A stretch of 64,000 nucleotides of DNA from assembly GCA_029891345.1 (NCBI GenBank), contig CM057009.1:297942466-298006465 (forward strand), in the 5' to 3' direction. The number at the start of each line of letters is the position of its first letter. The stretch's first letter is position 1. Of this stretch, positions 1 through 11,056 are shown in pieces. A program made the translations under genes and the position numbers. The stretch comes from Dryococelus australis. Lineage: Eukaryota > Arthropoda > Insecta > Phasmatodea > Phasmatidae. The notes beneath the pieces were generated by a model. The model ran no database searches and was not told the origin of the DNA. It saw nothing but the letters and a program-made list of their open reading frames with translations.

Positions 1-89
1 ATAGCGGCACATGTTACACTACTGGTGGCTATAGTAGGGGAGGGGATCAGGCAGCATAGAGAGGAAGAATGACTTCAGCCTCTTCCTAG

Positions 90-601
90 TTTCACGTGAC
101 TGTCTCAGCTGGCAACCTTGAAAGAGTGTCGGCCAGCCGATTCCCCTTACCCAGCACATGTTGTAACTCAAAACTGAAGGACTGTAGGAACCGTACCCAG
201 CACGTTAGTATACTTCGTGCTTCCTTGGTATTATGTAGCCATACCAGACATCTGTTGTCAGTTAATAGGGTGAACTGCTAATATTCTAGAAACTGTTTGT
301 AGCGTTACAATGCCCACATGATAGCTAGAAACTCATGCTCATTTACTTCGTAATGACATTTTAAAGGACTGAATTTGGCACTGCTAAAATTAATTATTTG
401 TTTCACGTCACTGTCACTGATTTTAAACAGCACTGCATCTGGTCTCTTTTTGCTTGTGTCTGTTTGGAGATACAGGTGGCAGCTCAGACCATGAAATGCG
501 AGTGCAGGACAGTTACGGAAATAGGTTTTGATTACAGTGAAACATTCAGCATGTTCATAGGTCCAATGGAATTTTTGAGTAGGCGAAGGCAGATCAATAA
601 G
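90..601 (-). pseudogene. RNase H remnant (element F)
   Basis: Translation of the minus strand shows the RT connection and RNase H: LYLQTDTSKKR (first Asp), FSPLKCHYEVNEHEFLAI (the Y-x-x-x-E-x-E-x-L-A motif with the catalytic Glu), LLTDNRCLVWL (the T-D-N/H motif) and GNRLADTLSRLP (the final A-D-x-L-S-R motif). One stop interrupts it near 270. This is a standard Gypsy RNase H at the end of RT. Confidence 0.8.
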
Positions 602-776
602 TAGAGCTTTAACTGTTACAAAGTCTTAATGTACTCTGTAAACCAATTTATTAAGTTGAAAAATTGCACATTTTTTTTACTGGTACTAGGATGTGAAAAA
701 TAATCAATTAAACTGAGCTGTTCTGGAGTAGGGCAGCTACCATTCTCATCAACCACATGTCCAAAAAATAAACACA

Positions 777-1440
777 TTAACAAATGCCAGATGGTTTATA
801 GCAAAGCTGTTTAAACACTAATGACAGGTTGCATACATGATCCTTGCATGACTCCAACCATATGACCTTGTTGAGATATGCCATTGTAAACTCACCCATG
901 TATCCAAACACGACTTGTACTGTTATTGATTGGAAGGTGGCTGAAGCACACTGCAGGCAGAATAGCATGGCCCTGAACTGGAAATAATGTCATGGTGTGC
1001 TGAAGGTGGTTATTGGACCGTTTCAGTTTTTTGTAATGTTAGCCAGTATTTGCTGTAGAGGTCAAGTGACGTCATAACCTTGGCACAATCAAGGTTGTTA
1101 AGTGCGTCCTTAACATCAATTAATGGAGATGGTGAATTTGCCATGAAAAGGTTGCGAGGCCCAACATTTATGCAGAATCTCCAAGAGGTGACTGTCTTTG
1201 AAGCTACGGTTATGACAGAATTATAGGCGCTTGCTGGCTTTATCACATCTTTGTTCAGTATTTCCTGCATTTTTTCTGATGTGGTTGGTAATGGCAAGAA
1301 GCAGTACACACAGGTTTCTCGTGGACAAGTGTTATGCTGTGTTCTGCCACACTGGTACGCCATAATGGATCAGTGGTGGCAAAGACATCACGGTGCTCAT
1401 TGGGCATGCGCTGGAAGACATCTCGGTACTCTGGCAACAC
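777..1440 (-). pseudogene. reverse transcriptase remnant (element F)
   Basis: The N-terminal RT region is seen in the frame with HRDVFATTD near 1385 and, in the next frame, as EILNKDVIKPA and WRFCINVGPRN, which correspond to the usual L-x-G-I-I-P-S and R-x-C-V-D-Y-R motifs. SLDLYSKYWLTL near 1045 is the L-D-L-x-S-G-Y-x-Q motif. In 777-968, SATFQSI is the N-A-P-x-T-F-Q motif. The catalytic YLDD is replaced by YLNK, so the enzyme is dead. Confidence 0.8.
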
Positions 1441-1480
1441 AGTTTTGACGAGTTCATCCAGCTGTACCTCCAGTGTGCAA

Positions 1481-1978
1481 CTAGTGGGTCACAGGTCTAA
1501 GTTGTAGACTGTAGGATACTTTTTCTGATGAAAATGAATCTGTCACTTGGCTGGTTCCACCACAGTGATCCGTTAACCATGATATATCTAGTGTATCATC
1601 ATCTGGGAGATAGTTTACAACAAAGGCAGTAGTGACAGTTTCAATGTTCCAGATACTAACAATAATTTGCACTTCACCCACTGTTTCACTAGTATGCAAT
1701 GTGGTTAACTGTACAGTTTGATTAACTGGTTTGATTTTTCACACATTTACCAAGTTAAATCAGACAAAGTTATGTGAGGCTACAGTATCAGTAAGAGCAC
1801 GGCACTGTTGATTGTTGAGAAGCACTGGTATGTGAATTACTTTAGTGGCATTATTAAAGAATTGGGAGAGTAAGATTTGTTGCGAAGTTTGTCCGGAAAC
1901 TTCATGTTTTCGGAGGGGTAGGTGGCGTCCGATCGTGCTACCCTGCCAGGCCATTTTCCAGAGACGGCTTGGCATCAC
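1481..1978 (-). pseudogene. retroviral-type aspartic protease remnant (element F)
   Basis: The segment ALTDTVASHNFV (about 1760-1800) matches the Gypsy protease active site, normally DTGAS followed by N/H-F-I/V. The catalytic triplet reads DTV instead of DTG. A stop codon follows at 1757-1759. Downstream, the words DDDTLDISWL at about 1590 match the protease C-terminal region, normally ILG-x-PWL, in a shifted frame. The protease would have processed Gag-Pol, but this copy is not functional. Confidence 0.6.
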
Positions 1979-2095
1979 ATGACTTTACAGAGTTCTTGTT
2001 GAAGTTTGGACACCCGTCCTGCAAATTAATTTTCTGGCTGCTGAAGTTACAGCAGGCCTACGGAGGCGGTCCACACCCTGAATATGTTTGCACAG

Positions 2096-2470
2096 TCATT
2101 TCAGTATTTTTTTTTTCAGAGTGCGGCTGTCCTTCTGCACTGTAGACTTTTTGGAAAATTTTGAGTTTTTGTCTAAACTGGTAGGATCAGAAAATTTTGT
2201 AGTCAATCTGTCTTTGAATTCACTGTCTTTATACTGGCACAGATGCACAGGGTCACGACTGTGACACAATTGTTCTGATGTAACGGAACTCTGCTCCAGT
2301 ATGACTAGGGAGCACATTAAGTCATCAACAGGGTAATGGATGAGTGAAGCTAACATACCATGGCACTCAGGTCGTAATGACCTTGTCACAGTTTTTCCTT
2401 TGTTGACACGTTGGGGTGGTAGGTTTGCACTAGGATGATTTTCTGGCAAACAAATGTGAGAGAGACTCAC
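2096..2470 (-). pseudogene. possible gag remnant of element F
   Basis: A 124-codon open stretch lies upstream of the F protease on the same strand, where gag would be. The predicted protein is rich in Ser, Lys and charged residues and ends in a Lys-rich tail. I recognise no capsid domain and no CCHC knuckle in it. Its gag identity is inferred only from position. Confidence 0.3.
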
Positions 2471-5093
2471 CTAGTTCACGCAAAATGAACACTGAGAAAA
2501 TATACAAGATGGTAATTGGAATTAGAGGGATATCACATATATCAAAATGGAAACTCTCTCCTAGTATTTAATATGTAAGTACCAAAACTTGGTTCTTCTT
2601 TGAATAAGAAAGTAAAGCAAGAAATAAAATAAATACAATTAGACATTTTGTAAAACCATGTTCGTTTCATTGGATGAGTCTATGTATTCAAGAGGAGTGT
2701 AGGTATACATGTCCAAAGGAGGTGCAAAAAATGGTTTATTTACTATGCCCTTCTTTCAGTTGCTAATTCCTATGGAACTATTAATGAAAATTTGCGTAGA
2801 GTACTCAGCACAACAACATTTCACCTCAGATGAGATGACTGTTTAACCCTGGTGAATTCCTACATGCAGCTGCAGAGCCATTTTTGGCAGCCACCTACCT
2901 GTATGTTCCAGCATGGAGATCCTTACTAGAGTGCACACTGCATCTTCACAGTAACAGCGAACTGAACGGAATCCAAGGCAGGGGAATGCGGCTCGCGTCA
3001 ATAAGCTTAATGTTTTATATGTTCAGTTTAACTTTTTTTTATATGCGTAGTATGCACACGTTAATTAAAAAATTAGGTTATCACACTTGCACATTTCAGA
3101 CCAGAAAATTACATACAGTGGGATTGCGTCATAGTGAATATGGGCTATAGACACATATTCACTATAGTGATAATTTTTCATGTACAATAATATTCCATAT
3201 TAAACACATGGTTAATAAATATGTTTAAAAAGAGCATCTTTTGTGTTCTTGGTTGCTATAATGACAGCATCATTGTTTCTATTAGCTGAAACAAATGTTA
3301 TCATTTTGGCTCACAATCACATTGCGTAAGAGGATCAAAGGAATGTTAACTTCTCATCCCATGTACAACAAAAGGAAGTGATAGGTGTATGTCACATTCC
3401 ATTCTTCTCCTTCAATACAAAAGTGCCTCCTCACTTGTTCTCTTCCTTAGCTAGCTACTGTCCTGTTCCTGGGTAGAGCTGCATTTATGGAAACAAGAAG
3501 ATGTCGAGGAAAGTACATATTGGATAGGAAGTTAAATTATGGGAGGTAGTGAACAATAAAGGAGTGTTCCCAAAAAAAAGGGAGACAGGGAAAGATATTG
3601 CAATGGTGCTGCGGCACCGTCATGTTAGTTTGACGATTTGCCATGCTGATTGCAACGCTATAAACATTCACTTTGGGTTGTTTGGTCTCCAATTCCTTTC
3701 TCCTTTCGTCTCCCCACCCCTACTTCCGCTACCAGAGCATCACTTTTAATTGTGAAGGGGGGGGGGGGGGGGGGGTCTTTTGGTCAGCTTTGCAAAGTTA
3801 GTTTATTAATGTTCATATGTTTGTGGCATTTCTTAACGGCGCAGCTTAATAACACGTTAAATGAAATATGGTTGGTTTTCTCTAGTAAACAATTATGCGC
3901 CACATAATTTGAAAGGTGTTGGAAAGAATTTTATATAAAATATATTGGTAAATGATTTTCTTGAAGTGGTGTTACGCTTTGCACAGGAAGTACTAGAATT
4001 AATATAATTTCAACATTTTGCCAAGGAAATGAATCTTAAGGTGAAACTTATAACAGTTGATTGCCCCACTGAAGTGTTTGACTTCACATTCCAATTTACT
4101 GTCATTTGTGAACGACCTACTGAAATCAATTTGAGTATTGAGAGTTCTGATTTAATTTACAAGTTATTTGTTTCTCCTTGCCATGTTTTTCATAGATATT
4201 TTGGATTGACATTTATGCAAAAAAATTAAAGTACTTATTGAAGATTCATATTTGAGCACTTGGTAGTATGGTTTCTACTGCCTGAGTATCATGTTTGCAT
4301 GATGTCAAATGACGTCAGTAAGTTGTCAAATATTTATTACATAATCAATCTGAATTTTGGTATTTGCCAATGTTTAATTAACTGGTTTCCAATCAATGTT
4401 TTCTACACTCTGTAAGAGTATGTGCAAGTAGCATATTTTTAAAGGTGCCTCTTAATAAGTAAAAATGAGTCTCTTGTCATTTTATAAACCTTTTAATATT
4501 TTTTCAATCTATGATAATTTTGTGGCTTGGTCATTGGAGAATTTTAAATTACATGTGCAAACTTTTATGTATCATTACAATGAGTATTATGTATGTATTA
4601 AAGAGCGCTCTTGTACAGTAATTGGGTTTTGTAATAAATAGCTTGAAAGTGTTTCCTTGTACATCGTTAGTAAAATTGTGCTGAAATTTCAGTACAATAT
4701 GACCATGGAAATAGCAAGAGGATTTGATGCTTAGCAGTTGGGTAAATGTTCTATGCTTCTGTAATCATTGAGTACAAATAAATTAAAAGCCAATTATATA
4801 ATGCCTAATATTTCCGATTATTTATAACAGTGAATATAATGCACATAGAGTGACATCTTGAGGCCTTAGGCATTCAAAGATGTTTATATTTAAAATTAGA
4901 ACTAATAATGGCTGGTGATACAATATTTAAATGATTTTAATAATATTTAGGTGAATAACGGTCATATACGCAAAGTGCCCAACGCAAATGTTATGCTGCA
5001 CTATACTTTAGAGTAAACATGTCAGCTTCTGAGTATGTAACACCACACATAATTGTAATGGAGAAAGTGTACAATAATACTGCATAAAAGAAC
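2471..5093. other. AT-rich non-coding stretch
   Basis: No coding sequence or known element is recognisable here. The open frames present are short and of random composition. It contains a 19-base G tract (3757-3775) and a perfect short inverted repeat (listed separately). Confidence 0.6.
3131..3165. repeat. perfect 12-bp inverted repeat (hairpin)
   Basis: The arms atagtgaatatg (3131-3142) and catattcactat (3154-3165) are exact reverse complements around an 11-base spacer. It may be the core of a small palindromic repeat or chance in AT-rich DNA. No flanking duplication was identified. Confidence 0.5.
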
Positions 5094-5097
5094 AGTG
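5094..5097. repeat. left target-site duplication AGTG of element A
   Basis: AGTG directly precedes the LTR start TGAT and is repeated at 13964-13967 just after the other LTR. Ty3/Gypsy integrases usually make 4-6 bp duplications. Confidence 0.85.
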
Positions 5098-6942
5098 TGA
5101 TGTCGTCGGGGTAGACACGAGGCGAACAATGACACAAATACTTACTGGTCATTTGGGCACAGTGGTGCTTCCCAATCACCACAATATTGAGACTGAGGGT
5201 TCTCAGGGATGCTGTGGGTTCTGTGAGTCCATCACACCCGTGCGTACTTACAAACACGTAGGCAACACTAAACTTTTACTTAACATATTTATAACTTGAA
5301 AATCACATGTGGCTAGGACACTATCACTATAAATGAAAGAGGTAAGTTCACTGTGGGACTTTTTTTATTGATACTGTGCGTACAAATCAACGTGCCATGA
5401 AATTAATTATACACTTGGTCGAGTCTAGCTAACTCCGCTTGGGTGCTCCCCAGCCCGCAAATAATCTAGTGCACGCCTAGATGGATGATCTCATTGCAGT
5501 GTATGAAAACACAATTTTCACAAGGGAAAATAGTCTAAAGCCACTAGGATGGACTTACAATTTTTCCCTGAAGATAGGACATGGTGAATTATAAAATGAA
5601 ACCCTGATGATACATTGACACGTGTGATTACTCGACATCACTAACACAAACTCGTCGGGGCTTGCCCTCCAGCATGTGGGTAGTGTGGTGACGGCCTATA
5701 AACAGAGCTGGCTAGGACAGGAATAATTACACCGTACACTAATTACAAAATTATATAAACCCTCAAAGATACATGAAACAAGATGAGACACGAGATGAGA
5801 ATTCATAATAAATACACACATGTGTGGAAACAAGTTTAGATGGCGTGGATGCCGCTGGATGAAGTTCGTAGCGGACCATGTGGTGCAGGTGGAATTGCAA
5901 TATTTCTTTGTGGAAATGGCAAATTAAATTCAGACAAAATATTATTCTTGTTGAGAAAATTTTTCTCTTTACGATTTATCATAGATTTAACATATAACCC
6001 TTAATAAAATATTACACATACGATGTTACATATGTAAGTTCTCAAAACACAATGATGGTGTATACAAATACTTGGCGTCTGCCAGCCACGTGGTTATACG
6101 TGATGTTGCCGTAAAATATTCAAACATGAAAAATACCCTCAAATAAATACATAAAAACAAAGCCTGTAAAATTGCGCGTAGCAATAAAGCAGAAATTGCA
6201 ATGGAACACCATAAACATAGGCGGATGGTGCCTGATTCAAGTTGTGCAGGTCGCGTGACCTCTCCGACATCTTTCTCCTCCTCTTGGATTAACTTACAAA
6301 TGCCACAAGGGCACAAGAAATTAATAAAACGGAAGCATAATGCTGGGGAAAATGTCTGGCAGAAACGTACGCAAGCAAAGGTAAACTGGTAAACTAAATT
6401 GACTATTGAAACCTAAATCAGTGAACAAAAGTTGTAGTGCCTACGTGACAGTGTCTTACCTCACCAGCTATCCTCGACAGACTGTCCAGAGACAAGCGTT
6501 GCACGAACCTACCATGACCGTCTACGGGGTTCACATAAGCGGAAGTGCTATACACGCCGAGTAAAATATTTTATTATAGAAAATAAAATGGCACAAATTA
6601 AATTAAATATTGTTTTACTTTTTTATAATTTTCTTATGAATTTTCATATTAATTTAGTGTCACTTTATGTTGGCGTTCATGGCGGAATATCAGTGTTCTT
6701 AATCTCGGTGCCGCAGGCACTTACAATTTTATAACCAAACTATTTAAAAATAGCAACAAACACTTGAACACATTTTAAGACAAATTAAACTCTGCAAAGA
6801 AAAATATAAAACACATTTTACACTAAAAAACAAGGTTTATATTAAATTTAAAAATAATTAGCCTCTCTGCGCACATACGTGACACGTGTGTGGTGATCGC
6901 CATCATGGGCTCTAGTGCCATTGGCAGTTAGCCCCGGCATCA
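5098..6942 (-). repeat. 3' LTR of element A
   Basis: On the plus strand it starts TGATGTCG and ends GGCATCA, giving a TGAT...ATCA terminal inverted repeat. It aligns along its whole length with 12005-13963 (for example the shared 5230-5290 and 12150-12210 segments), except for about 115 bases missing near 5977. The same family recurs in the opposite orientation at 31306-33202. It lies next to the polypurine tract, so in the minus orientation it is the 3' LTR. Confidence 0.92.
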
Positions 6943-6957
6943 ATCGACCCCTCCCTC
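6943..6957 (-). other. polypurine tract of element A
   Basis: The minus strand reads GAGGGAGGGGTCGAT immediately before the LTR start TGATGCC. This is the plus-strand primer position. The related element C has GGGGGAGGGGTTGTT in the same place (31291-31305). Confidence 0.8.
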
Positions 6958-7000
6958 AAAGGCCAAGACGGTGCGAACAATGCAACATTGCTCTGGCGGG

Positions 7001-7667
7001 CTATGCCCGGCTGGTTGCCAGCTGAGGGCAATGAAAACACGGCCTTGGAGGTCGTCGGTTTCTTCGGTATTTCCAGAAGGTAAGGGTGTAGGGAGGAACA
7101 ATTATGTGGGGACGTGGTGGTGATGCGGCTCGCCTCTTGCGAGTGCTGTGTTGCGCTTTGTTGACACTTGGCATCACACTCACTATCCTACTAGTTCCCC
7201 CAAATCCTTTCAAACTCTCTTGTCCTGCTAGGCTCTCCCATGAGGGAAATGGAAAGCCTCTGAAAGGGGTCTCGCTTTCACATGTGGTTTCAAAATTTAC
7301 ATTTACACTTCTGTTACAACCGGATTCACTTGTGCCTTGGGGAAACCCCTTAAAATTTAACTCACTGGCACTGGTTGTGTTGACATTTACGTGCGCATAA
7401 TGTACCACTCTCTTCGTGTACACTTGGAAATCCCTTAAATTCACTCCGCTTCATTGTGTCGTTACAGGCATTAACAGAAAAACCCAGAAATGGTGTCGCA
7501 GTACTGCTTATTTCCACCTCCTCACTACTAGGTATTGAGAGTTCTGAGGATGCAAAACCCTTAAATGACAGTTCACTCCCTTGGCTGGGTGTTCCCTTGT
7601 TGTTGTTTTCTTCAGTGTGCGTGTTGATGTTTCCCAGTATATTCGCTGGTGAAATTCTCCAAACTTT
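7001..7667 (-). pseudogene. post-integrase tail of element A with degenerate repeats
   Basis: After the integrase, an open stretch (7444-7001) encodes a basic tail ending RRNRRPPRPCFHC. Before it the DNA contains a recurring AAxCCCTTxAA-like word (about 7205, 7255, 7350, 7435, 7555) embedded in similar flanks, and the translation correspondingly repeats F-K/R-G-F-P words. I see no transmembrane or envelope-like protein, so an env gene is not supported. The function is unknown. Confidence 0.5.
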
Positions 7668-9028
7668 TTACAGTACTGGGCATAACGTTGTTTCTTTGCC
7701 TTTCTTCCCTAAAGGCAGTCGGGCTATACGCAGGTCATTATGGTGCCGTTTCGAGACACGTCTTGGTCCCAACTTCACTATAAACGTGGAATTTCCCATC
7801 TTTTCCACCACTCTCACTGGCCCTGTCCACCTAGGTGTCTGTCCAGTACAGTACTTTTTTGCCCTGGCCGAAAACCGGTTCTCTTTTACGTACACGTATA
7901 TCCCGGGTACAAGTTTGGGTTTCAGCCTCTTGCTCTTCGGTACCCACATATAACAATAACTGATCTCGTTCGCACTGGCTTCTTCATGTATTTGCACCTG
8001 GTGTTCGACGATTTGTTCAGGTGGTCAAGGCGGGTTTTCGCGGGGTGCTCCAGGGGCACAGAGTTGGCGACCTTGTACCATCTCGGCGGGTGTTTTCCCG
8101 GTTGCTGCATTCACTCTATTCCGTAGGGAAAACATTACCTCCGGGATCAATTCAGTCCACCTAGTGTGATCCTCGCCTAACCGGACAAGTAATTGGATTT
8201 TTACGTCTTAGTTACGTCTCTCGGTTGGGTTAGCCCTGGGATGGTAGGCTGGGGTGGTACAGTGTTCTGTTCCCCACCCGGTACAGTACTCTCTCCATTT
8301 TTTCCCAACAAATTGCGTTCCTTTGTCTGTCAACATATATTCTGTGTGGCCCCACCTCGGGAAAAACTCGTTCTGCATTACCTGTGCGACCGCATGCGCA
8401 GAACATAGCTGATGAGAAATGTCTTGGTCCAATGGGTAAACAAATCTGTGGCAACAACAAGTAATCTTTTCCCAATTTTCGTACGCGGGTATGGGCCCAT
8501 AATGTCGATACCTACTGTTTTGAATGGCTCGGTTGGCGGCCTTGGCTGTTGTGGAACGTCGCAGCCTGCTCTCCGCAGCTTGCGGGTGTTACACGTGATA
8601 CAACTCTGTACATGTTTCCGGACATCTCCCTCAATCCCTGGCCAGTGGTAAAATTTCTGCACGTTCCTTCGGGTTTGCTCAACTCCCAGGTGTCCCTGCT
8701 CCAAACTGTCGTGTGCATACTTCAACACAAGTTCCCGTTTCTCTTTTGGTATATACGTCCGCCATCGTGCACACTTACCAGGGGGTTTGGTTTGTATTTC
8801 TCTGTCCACTACCCTCCAGTGTTCTATGTAACATGTGGCATAGTGTTGTCGGCGTTGTGCAGCATCTGGGGAATTTTCTTGCGCAGTGCGTACCTCTCTT
8901 AACACGTCACATACATTCAAGGAAACAAGTTTGCCGGGTGGTGTGGCAACAATGTTTTGTACAACAAGAATTTGTTTTTTCAGTTGGTATTGCACGACAA
9001 CGTGGTAGCACTTCTTCCCATTCCGCAT
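7668..9028 (-). pseudogene. integrase of element A
   Basis: The N-terminal H2C2 zinc-binding domain reads HDSLEQGHLGVEQTRRN and SCITCNTRK. The core follows with VGIDIMGPYPRT (first Asp), LTDKGTQFVG (second Asp, Lys replacing the usual Asn) and AYHPRANPTERRN (Glu). The C-terminal domain has RWTGPVRVVEKMG and HHNDLR, a GPF/Y-type module. No chromodomain is seen. Frameshifts occur near 8400 and between 8200 and 8000. The D, D, E triad is intact at residue level, but the protein cannot be made in one piece. Confidence 0.88.
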
Positions 9029-9039
9029 CGTCAGTTACC

Positions 9040-9535
9040 ATTAGATTCGGCAAGGATTTCTGGACAAGGCGTCCGTGAGCTCGTTGGTTTTTCCCGCCAA
9101 GTGTTCTACCTTTAAATTGTATTCCTGCAGTAACAGCGCCCAGTGGGCAAGTTTGCTTCTCCCGTTATGCATTCGCTCTAACCATACAAGTCATCGGTTG
9201 TCAGTTTTGAGTGTAAACTGCATTTCTAGCAAGTACGGCCGGTACTTCCACAATACATATACAATGGCCAAACATTCTTGTTCATTAACGTGACATTTAC
9301 GTACTGCATACCTGAACTTTGCACTGTTGTAACTGATGATGTGTTTTTCCCCATGTGTTCCCTCCTGATACAACATGGCCCCAATGCCTTCTTGACTGGC
9401 ATCTGTTTGTACGACAATGGGTAACTCTGGGTTGAATCTAGACAGCGTATTACAGTTCTGAAATGCAATTTTTATGTCTTTAAATGTTTGATCTGCTTGA
9501 GGTGTCCAGATAAATTTACATTTCTCACACAACAA
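9040..9535 (-). pseudogene. RNase H of element A
   Basis: The sequence holds FIWTPQADQTFKDIK (RT connection), VVQTDASQEGIGAML (first catalytic Asp), RKCHVNEQECLAIVYVLWKY (catalytic Glu) and FTLKTDNR (T-D-x-R/H). A stop follows at 9188, after which the same frame gives AGKTNELTDALSRNP, the closing A-D-x-L-S-R motif. All acidic positions are kept although the frame is interrupted. Confidence 0.85.
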
Positions 9536-9559
9536 AGCAGTTAATGGAGCAGTAATTAT

Positions 9560-10529
9560 GGAAAAGTTTGGGACACATTCCCTTAATCAATTAATTAAGC
9601 CAAAGAACTTCCTCACTTGTTTATGTGATCTGGGTGTGGGTTTGTTTTGAAAGTCCTGTATGTGTTGTTGTTCTGGTTCATGTCAGTTTGCTGTTACATA
9701 ATGCCCTAGAAACTCCATTCTACTCATACCCAACTTACATTTTTCCACTTAGCAAGAAAGTTTATTACGTTCGAGCCGTTTAAACACATGGCTCAAATGG
9801 TGCCAAGTGCTCTTCGCAGCTGTTAGACCAAACAAGTACATCATTCAAATTTGCCATTGTAAAGTCTCCAATAAATCCATCCAATACATTAACCATTAAG
9901 TTTTGAAATGTTGCAGGAACACACTTTAAACCAAATGGCAAGGCTACAAATTGAAATCTACGTCCATCTGGGGTAGTAAGGCTCTTTACCTACTGTCCTG
10001 TGGGCGATTAGGCATTTGCCAATATCCAGATTTCAAATCAAGTGATGTGAATACTGAAGCTGGTCCTAAAGTTGACAAAGTGTCTCATGTTTATGACTGG
10101 TGGCGGCATGTTTATTGTAACCTTGTCGAGGGGGCAGAAATCGACATAGACTCGCCATTCGCCATCTTTCTTTGGAGCAAGGGCAGTACCTGAATTATAG
10201 AGACTTTGTGCAGGTTCAATAACATTATCATTGAGCATCTCACATACCTGCTGGTTGATGATGTGGCAAAAGAAAATACCTGAGTCTTGTGGCTTGGAGT
10301 ACACCAGGTCCGCATGCGTTGTGACGATAGCATGCTCTGTGATGTCAGTGCGCTGCAGCTTCCCCTCATTGTGGAACACACTGGCATACTGGTCCAGCAG
10401 ATGTTGCTGATGTGTGGCGGGTACCTCATGCTCGAAGTCAGCAAGTGGCACAGCAGTTGTTGTTGTTGGTGGTGGTGTTGCTCCCACGGTGTAAACAGTC
10501 CATCTGCCACGTGTCCCCACGTGTAGACG
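9560..10529 (-). pseudogene. reverse transcriptase of element A
   Basis: RT motifs in order: EHAIVTTHADLVYSKP (entry region), CEMLNDNVIEPAQSLYNSG, APKKDGEWRVYVDFCPLDK (near 10160), then in shifted frames GYWQMP, the N-terminal thumb words and, near 9838-9852, NLND in place of the catalytic YLDD. Changing YLDD to NLND removes the first metal-binding Asp. RT frames are broken at several points between 9560 and 10038. Confidence 0.8.
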
Positions 10530-10812
10530 GTTCAGGTGCGGTTTTATCATGGCGTGATTGTCGACAAGCCATGGCAATTCCAAAATCACTTCTTCGCACA
10601 AGTCCGGCACAATGTAAACATCACACTTGGTACGCAGCTCTCTGATTCCTACCGTTACGTGCATGACACTTTTTGCTTCTACCTGTTGATGTGTGGTAGC
10701 GAATTGCAGACACCTCAGTGACACTCTAGCTGTTATCGCTTGTATCAAACCCTCACGCACAAAATTGCGACTAGCGGCAGTGTGAATTACGGCTGTGACA
10801 TTTTCCCCCTAA
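10530..10812 (-). pseudogene. aspartic protease of element A, catalytically dead
   Basis: The region VTAVIHTAASRNFV at about 10770-10810 corresponds to the V-x-x-L-I-D-T-G-A-S-x-x-F-V active site. The catalytic Asp is His and the Gly is Ala. It is followed by the usual flap and EEVILELPWLVDN, the ILG-x-PWL motif. An in-frame TAG separates it from the upstream linker rich in Pro and Gln (10809-11003). It would have cut the Gag-Pol polyprotein. Confidence 0.75.
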
Positions 10813-11056
10813 AGTTCTACACAGACTCTTAGCGCTTTTACAGAAATTTCAGTAACTTGCAACACTCTTGTACGAATAGCGGGTGGGTTTTCCTGCTGCT
10901 GTGGCAATTGTAGAATCTGCTTGACAAGCGGCGGCTGTCGCGAGACCTCGGGAACCACCGTGGGTGCTACAGGTGGCGGAGGTTCTCTTTGTCGGTCCGG
11001 CACTTGTTCTCTTCATTGCGCCTGCATATCTTGTTCATAGGCACAAGCCTCCCATG

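Larger units (their letters stand above)
1..2470 (-). mobile_element. Ty3/Gypsy retrotransposon fragment F, decayed
   Basis: Reading the minus strand from about 2470 down to 1 gives the order possible gag, protease, reverse transcriptase, RNase H, which is the Ty3/Gypsy pol order. No LTR is visible at either side, and the element is cut by the window edge after RNase H, so integrase may lie further left. Protease, RT and RNase H are each broken by stops and frameshifts, and key catalytic residues are altered, so it cannot be active. Assignment to Gypsy rests on the pol order and on RT and RNase H motifs. Confidence 0.85.

Noticed and set aside
7001..7667. Envelope gene of element A
   Set aside because: No signal peptide, transmembrane segment or fusion-type motif is visible after integrase, only a basic tail and degenerate repeats.
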